From assembly GCF_008831285.2 (NCBI RefSeq), contig NC_045143.1, forward strand, positions 5,899,503 through 5,963,502: a stretch of 64,000 nt of DNA. The letters are read 5' to 3'. This DNA comes from Nymphaea colorata (Eukaryota > Streptophyta > Magnoliopsida > Nymphaeales > Nymphaeaceae). Below the pieces are notes generated by a model that was not told the DNA's origin, searched no databases, and was given only the letters and a program-made list of their open reading frames with translations. The translations under genes and the position numbers were made by a program. This document shows, piece after piece, positions 27,201 to 37,183 of this stretch (its first letter is position 1; every line of letters begins with the position of its first letter).

Positions 27201-29789
27201 ATCTCCTAAACGGAACAAAAAATACACAAAAATGGCACTGGAGGCAAATTAAAACAAGAACTTTAAAGAAACCACAAAACATAAGCAATAGATTACCAGC
27301 CAAAAAAAGAAAAAAAATTTGCAGCCAGGTTTTACACAGGGAAGGTCCACTACCATCAAGAAATCCCTACAGAAAGTAATGCATCAAAGCAATAGATATT
27401 GGCCTTAAGTTTCTCAGCCAAGAGATATGTGCAAATTTCTGCTTCCATAGTTCACTTTTATCTAATGAAGTATGGTACTCTTGGAAGGTGGAGAGAGAGA
27501 GGGAGAGAGAAAGAAAGGGAGGGAGGAAGATATTTCCATGTAGAAACCAACCATATGTTCCCATGATAAACCTAACAAAATTCCTCTTATATATAAAATA
27601 TATGCATCAAGAGAAAACAGAAAAAGAAATCAATGAAGGAAAACCAAATGTCGTCGTCAACCTCATGAAATTATGTCTTATAAGGAGATGTATAGAGAAA
27701 CCAAAAAAACTGAATTAGCAGGAAAAAAAGAAAAAGCAAACGACATTGTGACACAGAAGCAATCCATTCAAAACGGGTCCCAAAAGGGATCCATTCTATT
27801 TTAGTTCTATTGGATTATATGTTTTCATTTATTAGATTGAGTTTGGACCTTATTATTTTAGTTTCAGATCCAAGATCCAATTAAATAGGAAGCTATACTT
27901 AAAGGGATGTGTATTTCATTTGGAGATTGGTGAAGATGATTAATCAAAAACCCTAATTTATCTTGTTATCTCCTTTTGTTCCTTTCCTTGCTTTCCTTTG
28001 TTTTCGTTCTCTGTTCTTTGTTCAGTTTATTCCTCTGTGGAATTAGAGTGAAAAACTCTAATCACTGTGTCACATTGTCTAAAACATGGTGGATTTGCAG
28101 TCTTATACTGAAGCAAATTTTTCTTAAGAGCTGGAATGGCCACAAAGATACAGTTGCATACAGATGCAGGAGGAGAAAAACAGGATAGATAGTGCTCAAA
28201 TGATAATTTGCTGGTCGTAACCATCTAACCAGTAAGGCATCCAGGATATAGGATGGTTGGGAGGAAGCAACCACAGAATTCCACGTCTGAAAAGCAACAG
28301 TTTTTCATGAAAGCATGCTCTTTAGAGTGTTAGTAAGGGGTAGCATAAAATGTCAGGTCCAGACCATGTTTCATCAATTCTAGATCACGAAAACTTAACC
28401 TTGCTGGTTTTCAGAACTATGTATCACATGTAACTACCAGTCTGAGTAATCAGAAAAACAGAAACAAAAATTCTAAAAATGCTAGAAAATTGCACTAAAG
28501 AAAAGAGAAAGAAAGAAAACCATCAGAATAAATAAATTGTGAAGAATGCAAGACCTTGACGCAGGGTATTTCCCATCATTTAAGCCCTTTGAGCAGTCAG
28601 CAACCTTTGCAGGTAATGCATCTGGGACTTTATCAGAGACCATGGCATTTACTGACGGAGTATTAGGATTGGCTTTCAGCTTTAGAGACCGTGACTTCTC
28701 TCTTGAGCCTTGACCACTTGCGCTAACATTCATATTCCTCCACTTATCCTGAACTAACAAGTATTCACAAAATATGAGCGTCCATGGCGCCAAAATTTTG
28801 AAAATCACATTTCTCAGATTAGCATGGAAAAATTCACAGAACAAGAAAGGAACCATTACGCCTAGTCCGCTTCCCATTCTAATACGAGATTTTCCTCTTC
28901 TCCCATGATGGTTTCCCAACAAGATTTTTACTATTCGACTATCGAAGAAAATATCTCCGCAGCTTCAATTACCATGGTCCGAAAGCTTGTCGGTAGAAAG
29001 ACAATTCAATACAAGGGAAGGAAAAATAAGGGTTGTCTTCCAATAGTTCGGAGAGATTATCAAAGATCGTTAGTCTGACAATTCAGGTTCGAGTTTATCA
29101 ACGATATCACTCCCCAATCCACCTATTCCAATTGCACACACATATTTTTGACTCACAGGCACATGTCAGCTTCGCACAAGTCTTCAAATCACTTCCCTCT
29201 AGTAGGGATCCAGGACGCATAATAGGGAAAGAATCTGAAAGCTACGGGATAGATTCGTAGAAGAGAACAAAAAAGAAAAGATCCGACGACCGGCCGGATA
29301 TTAATTCATACTTCTTCGTGCCCAGCTTCACTAAAGACCAGAAAACAAAGTCCTGATGAACAGTGACCCCTTTCTTTCATTCTATAACGAAGGATTCCAA
29401 AGTTAACTAAAGAAACCAACGGACACAAATTTCCTTCTCTCTGAAGCAAAAAGACCCAAAACAGAAAGGGGGCAGAAGGCAAGAAAAGCAAAAGGATCAA
29501 GATGCTGCAGGACCACGGATTCCAGAAGGACGTTGGAAAGCACCAATAAGAAGTAAAAGGGGATGAAAACTGAGAGATGCAGAACTTTAGAACCCCATGC
29601 TAGGAAAACCAAAATAAGGAATTCCTTCTGAGGTCGTACCTTGAGGTCGATGTTGGAGCGAGCGGCGAGCCAACAGGCGAACTCTGGGTCCTTCTGGATG
29701 TTCCGCCACTTGCCCGCCCCATGCTTGTCTACCCCGGCACGGAGTGCCTCCTCCTCCTCAGCCGTCCATTTCTGTTTCGGAGCTCCCAT
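24274..29789 (-). CDS. TRB: TRB/SMH single-Myb-histone telomere-repeat-binding protein
   Basis: Six minus-strand exons: 29789-29640, 28748-28555, 27115-27031, 25696-25613, 24668-24386 and 24305-24274. They join in frame to 275 aa. Residues 1-57 form an N-terminal Myb/SANT domain (KQKWTAEEEEALRAGVDKHG, then NIDLK|DKWRNM, the telobox-recognition helix, split by intron 1). Residues about 114-172 form a linker-histone H1/H5-like globular domain (YTEMIFEAFSAL, EVPPNFRKKLSSKLRQL) and residues about 205-262 form a C-terminal coiled coil rich in Ala, Glu and Lys. This Myb-H1/5-coiled-coil order is specific to plant SMH/TRB proteins, which bind telomeric repeats and telobox promoters in the nucleus and recruit telomerase and Polycomb partners. 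All borders follow GT..AG. The short last exon encodes only a ten-residue tail ending in VVIMA, the kind of short tail such proteins carry. The leader contains a GA/CG repeat close to the start codon. Confidence 0.95.
27488..27530. repeat. GA-rich microsatellite in TRB intron 2
   Basis: An impure purine tract of GA units interrupted by GGGA and AAAG steps, lying inside the intron between coding exons 2 and 3. Confidence 0.75.
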
Positions 29790-29814
29790 TATTATTGTTC
29801 TTCTTCTTCGAGAA

Positions 29815-29850
29815 AGAGAGAGAGAGCGCGCGCGCGCGAGAGAGAGAGAG
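29815..29850. repeat. GA-CG-GA composite repeat in the TRB leader
   Basis: A GA run, then 13 bases of strictly alternating C and G (29826-29838), then another GA run. It lies about 25-60 bp upstream of the TRB start codon at 29789, so it is very probably in the 5' UTR or core promoter. Alternating CG is a classic Z-DNA-prone sequence and the flanking GA runs are GAGA-type elements. Confidence 0.85.
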
Positions 29851-31169
29851 GGGTCAGTGTCGTGGCGCTTGCTGCTGCAGGATTATGGAGTAACGTTCTT
29901 CGGTAAAGACGGCGAGTACGATGGCCGGCAACGGGAACTGGGTTTTCCTTTGACGGAAGGACGGCGGCATTTGGGGGGAGGAGGAAGCCGGAGGATATCC
30001 GCCGGGATTTAGAAGGCGTTGGCGGCGACGAGGGCCCCGGGATCCCTGCGACAAACCAAAATAGCAAAACTACAGTATAAGCCAACCAATCACCTTTTCA
30101 AAAGTATCACAAGATCTGCACCGTTGGTTTGACCATATTGAATTCGACCAGTTCCTGTCAAATCCACATTCAAATTTATGATTCTGATCCAATTAGCATG
30201 ATCCTTATCAGATCTCAATCAGATGTCGGATTCGGTTATGAAATCGAATATCAAACTCAAATCGAACTAGTGATCAGATCGTAGTCTTTTTATGACATTC
30301 GACAAAATGAATTAAATAAAGCAAAATCATACGTTTGTAGTAAAAGGAAAGGCGTAAAAGAAAGAAAAAATTATGAAAAGGTGCTTAATGTTTAAAGGCA
30401 CATAGCAAAAATTAATCACGACGTTCAAGAGAAGTTCTTATAGAGCCTTTTATTGATAGAAAACCTTTTTTTTTTGTATTAAATAGTAAAAATGCCTCTC
30501 TTCATATTTTATTTTCATTTTTTATATAAAAAAAATTAATGCTTCCTATTAATAGGTTTCTTGTCCGAAATTTCTTTTAAAAGTTAAGCAGCTATATGTT
30601 AATTTTTTAAAGTCCAGCAGTGATTGTTATTTGCCCAAAATTGGGTGGTACTTATTTGCATCTTTGTCACACTAGGAGAATCATTTGATCTTAAAGAACA
30701 ACAAGAACTAGTCAAAAATATTCTTTTTGTAAAGCAAATTACTAAAAAAGGCAAGTCTATAATAAAACAAATAATATGAAAAATGTCAAACTAACTTATT
30801 TTTAATGTGTCAACATTACCTTCACATTTCAACTCAAACAAGGAACATAAACTTGTGAAAATCGCATCAAGATCATGAAAAATCAACATGACTCTATTTG
30901 GCAAATGCAGCTCTCGCTACAAAGTCTGAGTTTGATGCATATGATATTAAGCAAATGATATCATAAATAGGTTCAGTGGGTTTTGGCCAACCATCTCAAA
31001 AAGGAAAAGATTGGCAAGAATCAAGGGGAAAGGATTAGCATTAACGATTTGTTAAGCTCGCGATTAGTTTGTCATTAGCTCGGTTAAAAAAAACCCACCA
31101 AACCATTTATAGGAAAAATCTGTTTGTCTTTCAACACTAAGTATAGATCATCTACTCATCCCCAAAGAC
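29851..31169. other. Divergent intergenic region between TRB and the first RALF-like gene
   Basis: The left part is the TRB promoter. At 30110-30290 there is a stretch dense in GAATC/ATCAGAT-type words, resembling the degenerate dispersed repeat also seen at 31970-32345, 35660-36120 and 41500-41960. The right end, about 31020-31169, is the promoter of the first RALF-like gene and is partly duplicated upstream of the second. No ORF of note. Confidence 0.5.
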
Positions 31170-31176
31170 TATAAAT
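31170..31176 (+). promoter_or_regulatory. TATA box of the first RALF-like gene
   Basis: TATAAAT, 51 bp before the start codon, in the context ACTATAAATT. The same box in the same context precedes the second RALF-like gene at nearly the same distance, so the core promoter was duplicated with the gene. The 5' UTR would be only about 20 nt. Confidence 0.7.
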
Positions 31177-31220
31177 TAGACTGAGAATTCTTCAAGTTTC
31201 AAATCAACCAACATTGTAAG

Positions 31221-31472
31221 ATGGCTCAAGGCAAGTGCATGTTGAGGGCCTTGGTGAGTCTCAGCCTGGCTCTTGTGCTTGCACTTGCATGCTTGACACA
31301 ACCAACTCGCGGCGAGACCAGCCTGAACCCATGTATCTTCTTCACCAATGCTCCCCACATAGGTTGCGAGTTTCCGAAGCCCGGCGGTCCGATACTTCCG
31401 CCGCCGTCGAACAAATATCAACGTTCTTGCTCCACGATAACGCGTTGTGAGAGGGGGACTGTAGACCCATAA
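31221..31472 (+). CDS. RALF-like secreted peptide, four-cysteine copy
   Basis: Single-exon ORF of 83 aa. Residues 1 to about 31 are a signal peptide (basic start MAQGKCMLR, then a Leu/Ala-rich core, with cleavage likely after TRG). The mature part of about 52 residues has four cysteines: C-x10-C, then C-x5-C in CSTITRC. The C-terminal stretch NKYQRSCSTITRCERG matches the RALF signature (Y-x-R-G-C-S-x-x-T-R-C), with Ser in place of the usual Gly. RALF peptides are apoplastic signals read by CrRLK1L receptor kinases and bound by LRX/LLG proteins; that role is inferred from family. It lacks the dibasic S1P site and the YISY motif of classical RALFs, placing it with the short divergent RALFs. It also has an acidic tail (GTVDP) and a Pro/Gly-rich linker between the cysteine pairs. 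A paralogue lies 3.5 kb downstream. Confidence 0.75.
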   Translation: MAQGKCMLRALVSLSLALVLALACLTQPTRGETSLNPCIFFTNAPHIGCEFPKPGGPILPPPSNKYQRSCSTITRCERGTVDP

Positions 31473-34400
31473 GTGATCCAGTTTCTCCAACTGAATCTAG
31501 GATTCATACCTGTGGAGAAGGCAAGACAAGAACAAGTTAGAAAGAGTTAATGAGAATAATTCTTGATGGAGTTGAAGCACCTAAACACATTGCTTGGAAG
31601 GATGACTCCTCAGTCCCTATATCTTATGAATGTACTTGGTACTTGAGCTTTTGGTTGATGTGTTTGTGTCAATAAGAAATAAATTCAAGGCTTGATTGAT
31701 CTTTGGCTCAAATTAAAATATGTTGGTAACAATGGTGTTCAGTCTTCACTGTTTCTCTCATTGTTTTTTCTTTTTTGGTTGTGGTAATTGCTTCTTTACC
31801 TTGCCTATCTGGAAGAAGAATCCTCAATGACGTGAAAACATAAATCATCCGTCAGTAATTGTTGGCCTTTTCTATCGACAATGTGCTAATGACGATTATT
31901 GGTGCCTTTTACTGACATTTTTTTTTTGGCCCGTCAAGAAAACTGGATTTTAAACTTGTGCCAAGGCAAGGTTAAGGATGTCAATATATCATATTTGAAT
32001 TGGATATCTGGGCCAACAGTTTTGAAAAAAAATAGATATGGAAAAATCTTAATATTTGATTAAGAAATTGGACCAGATTTAGATCTAAGAATTGACATCT
32101 AATTAGATTCATATTCGGATATGCATATCCAATTAGATTCGGATATTCTTTCTAATCAGATTTATTTTTACACAAATATCATATAATGCTTTTACATTTT
32201 GGAAATCAGTCAAAGTTCAGTTTAAAATTTGGATTCGGATAAATCAGATTCAGATATGATTTTTTTTTATTCGTATTTGAAACTGAATATATGAATACCC
32301 TAAGAGTATGCCCGGTTCAAATATGATCTATTAACATCTCTAGGGAAGGTGATGGATGCACGGCGACATAATTAAGGGAATTAATTATATCTATTGTGCT
32401 TAAGATAAACAGGTATAAGGTCTTCCAACCCCATCTTGAAGGAAGTTCGTTTTCTAAAGGGACAATAGTTTGGGATCTCAAGAGAGAATAAAATCTTTTA
32501 ATCTTATATTATCATGCATAGATAGTATTTTGAGCATGCATTTTCAGTCTATATTTTAAATTTATGCTATTAATGTATTTTTCAAGTGGCCCGTCAAAAA
32601 ATATTGAAGCATCCTAGTAGTTGAGATTTTTCTTCAAATGAGAATTTTAAGCATACCTTTTCAATTATTTATACTAGCTAGCAGAAATTTCATGATTTTA
32701 CATATCGCTTTTTTGTTCCAACTCATGAATGCAGGTAGATGACAAATAATATGTTTTAGAAAGTTAATAGTAGATTTTATACCTGTTGACAGAAATGAAC
32801 ATTTATCTTACGAAATACCACACCTTAAACTCTTATGTATCTCAAAAAATTGTAAGTTCAAATAAAAATTTCCAAAAGAAACATCTTTCGAACTGAATCT
32901 TAAATTTAAGATGGATGCAAAATCAAAACTGTTATATTCATTCAATGCCGTCCTTTTCCTTAAAAAGTAAAGCGGGCTGTATACTCTTTTTTACATGTCA
33001 TAAATTAGGCTCTACTTATATTTATATATAAAATTGTGTGATGCAATAACCAAAACATCTTGTTCAATGTAGTTTTACATAACTTATTTGATAAATAAAA
33101 ACTTTTATATCACATCAGTTTATTGTGTAATTAAGAATGAAAAATAAATGGCTCAATATGCATCCCAAACTTGGTTGGCTAAGATTACATGACCGTATTT
33201 TAAGAATATGATCCAAAGCGCTACTTTTAACAGAAAGAATATTTGGGTCGTACCACTCAAATCAGAGCCAAAGCTTCTTCATTTCCCTTACCCTCAGGGT
33301 CCAGAGCTACGTCGTTGTCAGGCGATGAGACAACTGCATGCTTCAACTTGCATGTAGAGCCAATCCAATGAGTCAATTCAGAAATTGTTTTTGAGCAACG
33401 GAATCTTGGAGGATTTAGTTATGGATTAACTAAATCAGCTTTAGAACCGCCCAACCCTAAGCTATTTCATTGAAATTCTAACTATTACTTGATATCTATT
33501 AAGAAATAGACTATAGTTGTCTATTAAAAATAAACCAATGTAACACACATGATTTATTAGTTGTTATTACTGTCTTAATTGCAATTAATTACTTGATATT
33601 TTATGGCAATGTTCCAACTTCATCATCAATTTGTGAAGTATATACATTATAAAAGTTTATGACCTATCCTTGATGAGTCATTGTGTCAACCTGTTAGTCA
33701 TAAAAATTTGAGATATAAGAGGTGCTATAAACCTTGGTAACAGAAAAATCCATAATTTCAGGTTTTCAAGCACATTACGAGTAAGAGAGACACAATGAAC
33801 GCTGAAATATTTCAATTTAATGTATGATCATTCAAATTAAAAAATTTAGATTCCTAAAAGGAAAATGCACCTAACCACAATAAATTTTATATATATATAT
33901 GTGTTGAAACAATTGAGGAACCCTAAGCAAATTAAAAACCTAGGGCGTAATGTATGAATTAATAAGTAAATGGTTGGAGACAACCAATATGTAAACAAAC
34001 ATATTTTTGTGGGACAATGTGGGCAACTGCCAATACAAGCCCGTATGTGGTTGCCCCACTGCCCATAATTCACCTAAACGATTATCAAATTTTATGGCGG
34101 ACTGAGTCTAAGTTACTTAGATATACTTAATATGATTGCTTATTCAATGTTTCCTACGAACTATTATTTTTTTAGTGTGAACAAGTTCTATAGAGACATT
34201 TGGTTGTCGAAGTAATTTGTTGGTATTATATCCCTTAAAATTCTTATTGCAGAGAACGCATATGTTGATATGAACATACACTAATTCAACATATTTGCAT
34301 CATTAAACCAATCAGAAATTATACCGATCTAGTTAACTAAGCAAAATTAAAATCTCATGAATTCATATGGTAGATGTATCCAAAAGCAGTTTAATCTTCA

Positions 34401-34657
34401 AAGAGGCGCAACTTGCATGCATCTTGCTGCAAAAGTCTAAGAAAATGAGAGGAGGTTTTGAACTTACTATTTGAAAACCAAATAAAATGTCTGGGCTCAA
34501 GGGAAGGATTACCTTTAATTTTTTCGGCTAATTATGGTTGAGCATCGTCCATTGGTTGGTTCGGTTAAGAAGGGCCACTAAACTGCTCTTTAATTATAGA
34601 ACAAATCTGTTATTTCTTCGAGACTAAATATGGATTGTTTATCAAATCTCCAAACAC
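31473..34657. other. Spacer between the two RALF-like genes
   Basis: About 3.2 kb, strongly AT-rich. The first 250 bp are the 3' flank of the first gene. A region dense in GGATAT and ATCCAATT words lies at 31970-32345. No further RALF-like copy, ORF or RNA gene was seen. The last roughly 170 bp (from about 34490) resemble the promoter of the first gene, for example CAAGGGAAGGATTA here against CAAGGGGAAAGGATTA there. Confidence 0.55.
31970..32345. repeat. Degenerate ATCC/GGAT-rich dispersed repeat
   Basis: Contains many overlapping near-copies of GATTCGGATAT and ATCCAATTAGATTC on both strands (for example around 32100-32160). Similar sequence occurs at about 30110-30290, 35660-36120 and 41500-41960, suggesting a dispersed element or a locally amplified motif. 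I cannot define its ends. Confidence 0.4.
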
Positions 34658-34664
34658 TATAAAT
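34658..34664 (+). promoter_or_regulatory. TATA box of the second RALF-like gene
   Basis: TATAAAT in the context ACTATAAATT, 47 bp before the start codon; same sequence and near-identical distance as in the first copy. Confidence 0.7.
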
Positions 34665-34704
34665 TTCATAACTCTTGGACGATCAAACCAAGCAATAGCT
34701 CAAC

Positions 34705-34899
34705 ATGGCTCAAGCCAAGTCTGTGTTCATGGCTTTGGTGAGCCTACTTCTGGCTCTTGTGCTTGCACTTGCATGCTTGACTCAACCGGTCCTCGGCCAA
34801 GCGGAGCAGCAGGGTAGCGGGATTCTTCCGCAGCCATCAAACAAATATACCCGCGGCTGCTCCTCGATCACACATTGCGACAGGTCGAGCGACCCATGA
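34705..34899 (+). CDS. RALF-like secreted peptide, two-cysteine copy
   Basis: Single-exon ORF of 64 aa, clearly a paralogue of the gene at 31221. The signal peptide is nearly identical (shared LALVLALACLTQP), and the C terminus keeps the RALF motif in canonical form: NKYTRGCSSITHCDRSSDP. The part that carries the first cysteine pair in the other copy is missing: mature sequence goes from QAEQQ straight to GSGILPQPSNKY, a net loss of about 19 residues without a frameshift. The mature peptide would be about 33 residues with one C-x5-C pair. Its promoter and TATA box are duplicated and intact, so it may be expressed. It could be a truncated but functional signal, an antagonist, or a decaying copy; the sequence alone does not decide. 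Confidence is for the family call, not function. Confidence 0.7.
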   Translation: MAQAKSVFMALVSLLLALVLALACLTQPVLGQAEQQGSGILPQPSNKYTRGCSSITHCDRSSDP

Positions 34900-35182
34900 G
34901 AGTTGCAGAGCAGCATGTTCCAGCTTGAATATCCAGGACTGGGAGGGAAAGCTGCTTATCTGATATATATTTTGAATGAGATGTTCTTAAAGCACCTGCA
35001 CCTGTAATTGCATTGTTGATGCATGTTTTATAAATAAGAGATTAAGGAAAGTGTTACCTTGATTCGAGTTAAAATGTGTTGGATCGCAACAGTTTTATGC
35101 TCCTCTTCCGCTTCCTCTTACTTGTTCAATTTATTAGAATGGATGTAAGATTACTTGAATTACTAAGGTATTAAAATGTTTT

Positions 35183-35345
35183 GAAGGGTTTGACACACCG
35201 GCTCAAGTTAGTGGCTGGTAGACAGACGATTACTAGTTCGAGCGGCATGAGCACCACCGCCACCCTCTTAAAAAGGCCTATCTATGTTAGGACCTTAGGG
35301 GTGAGGGAATGCCTTTAAGGTTTTATACGCCGGAGTAAATCATCA
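35183..35345 (+). mobile_element. tRNA-derived SINE-like unit, copy 1
   Basis: Starts GAAGGGTTTGACACACCGGCTC and has GGCTGGTAGACA and a B-box-like AGTTCGAGC (about 35235-35244). The plus-strand copy at 56775 shares the same order: G-rich start, A-box region, CTGGTAGACA, then a TTCGA B-box. This is the layout of a tRNA-related SINE head. The A-box in this copy has decayed. Confidence 0.5.
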
Positions 35346-35352
35346 AAGTTTT

Positions 35353-35500
35353 TGAAGGGGTTGGCACAATGGTCGGAACCGAGTAGGTGGCAAATTCTCA
35401 TCCAGAGACACCAAAAAACATGCTTTATACCACGAAGAGAAGGGTTGGATGGAAGTTCTCCTCTCCTCAGAATGAAATATTTCTCCGACTCATCCATAAA
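35353..35500 (+). mobile_element. tRNA-derived SINE-like unit, copy 2
   Basis: Begins GAAGGGGTTGGCACAATGGTCG. TGGCACAATGG fits the RNA polymerase III A-box consensus (TRGCNNARNGG) well. It follows copy 1 directly, in the same orientation, so the two form a tandem or nested insertion. The B-box is not clear in this copy, and the 3' end is uncertain. Confidence 0.45.
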
Positions 35501-36399
35501 TAAATCCTATAAAAAAAAAGTCATTACTACAATAATAGCAAATAAATCCTACTTTTCTAATAATCTGTATATTTCTTTGACAAATTATCCTCACCACGCA
35601 GCTTATGTGGCCTCTTGTAGAATCTGCAGAAAGCTTGTGAAAGCATGCACAAATGGTTCAAATTTGGATCATCCTTGATCCAATTCGATTTAATTGAATT
35701 CCCTGTAATCGAATCCAGATCTGAGGTCATATTCCTGACTTCTTTTTCTTCAAAACCAAATAAATTAAGGAGTAATCGAATTCAGATCTGAGCTCATATT
35801 CTTGTTTTTTGTCTTGAAAACCAAATGTAAAGGGCAACGATGCAGCCGGTTTGGTTTCGAAACCAAATCACATCAATTGCTGCTTGAAAACTATTTTCAA
35901 TTAGCATAAAGTCCATATATGTAACTGAGTTGGATTCTTAGGGGTCTGATATATGGGGTTGGCTTATAAATCTTCAGACCTGACCATATCCAATTAGTAA
36001 TTGGGTCTTTGTTTCTCCGCCAGATCCGTCCAAATGGATCCACTAGTCTGGATATATCCGATCTGTTTACAAATCCAAGTGTAAAGTGACCGTGCCCTTT
36101 AAATTTCTGGGTTTCTGTCTTCAAGAAAGCAAAGTAATTTAACGTTTATATTTATCGGGAGCAATGAAAGAAGTTTGAATGAAGTTGGTTAATTTAACGT
36201 TCAATAAAAGGTTGTGATAGGCTGCAATGGGATCCGTTCAGGGACAGGGGCTGGAAAATATCGGCGATATATATGACACTGGTGATTTTTTGTTTTTTGT
36301 TTTTTTTTTTTCTGGTTTTACTTTTCAACAGAATCGGAATAAAGCAGCGTGTAGCGTGGTTGGTGGGGACAAACAGGGGACTGGGAGACTAATAAAACC

Positions 36400-36695
36400 C
36401 TAGTTTGGGGAAGAAATCCTAAATCTTCTCCCGCTGGCACGCTGGGACGCCGTCATTCGGAGGGCTCTCTGGGCGCCCGTTAGGGTTTCTATCCCCAATT
36501 CACCGTATTCATGGTATTGGAGGCTTCGGTTCTCAGGGAGGTCTGTTCTCACGCTTTTCTGATATTGAAAGATGAACTGGTTCTTGTTTTTTTGGTTAAG
36601 TTCGATGAAGTGTTGGGTTTGGTCGCATTCAATTGTGTTGTTGTTGGGAACGTTGGAGACGTGATCCGCTTCTGAAGCTCAGTTTGAGAGTTTGA

Positions 36696-36733
<38 letters not shown>

Positions 36734-37183
36734 CCCCTTGTTCGTTGTTTGGTAATGGTGTATTCTCACCGCGTGAGGATGTTAGGGGGCTGAGACAAGT
36801 TTCATTTCTTGTTTCAATTTTGGTGCAATGTGAATGTTTTGGTGGTCATCCAAATGAATACAGCAATTAAATAGTAGTTGAGAAAAGTGGACTTTCTTTG
36901 GGAGATGAGACTTTTCTTTTTGTAGTCCAAATTTGACGCTGATTGTTCTTTTTCTTCTTTCCGCTTCAAGGGCATCTATCATCAATTTGATGGTCGGACA
37001 GTAGGGTTGGTTGCAATCCTTGTATATGTTTGAGTTGAGATTGCTTATGTCGGGCCTACTTCGTGTAACATTTCAAATATATTGTCGAGTGTGATTTTGT
37101 AACTGCAATTGCTTTAGTTGTTGCTTTCTTGTTTCACGTATTCAAATTTTTCTCCTTCGTACCGTAATGGTTGCAGTAGCGAG
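36400..37183 (+). promoter_or_regulatory. Leucyl-tRNA synthetase leader with inferred intron
   Basis: A leader exon with likely start near 36400-36450 ends at 36540 (GGGAG|GTCTGT). The intron ends with GGTTGCAG at 37176, seven bases before the start codon. A CT microsatellite lies in the intron. An upstream ATG at 36511 opens ten codons that would meet a TAG formed immediately after the splice junction (37177-37179). All of this is read from splice motifs only. Confidence 0.5.
36699..36727. repeat. CT microsatellite in the LeuRS leader intron
   Basis: A pure TC dinucleotide run followed by a T tract. The eIF4A leader intron in this window carries a similar CT run. Confidence 0.9.

Larger units (their letters stand above)
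34900..36380. other. Intergenic region with SINE-like units
   Basis: Holds the 3' flank of the second RALF-like gene, two adjacent tRNA-like SINE units (35183-35345 and 35353-35500, listed separately) and an ATCC/GGAT-rich dispersed stretch at about 35660-36120. No gene is supported. The right end leads into the leucyl-tRNA synthetase promoter. Confidence 0.5.

Noticed and set aside
29641..30012. 123-codon plus-strand frame opposite TRB exon 1
   Set aside because: Antisense to the TRB Myb exon and passes through the GA/CG repeat.
31235..31450. Second open frame overlapping the RALF-like gene, with a similar frame over the second copy (34635-34817)
   Set aside because: The similarity between the two frames follows from DNA similarity of the paralogues; the signal peptide and RALF motif are in the other frame.
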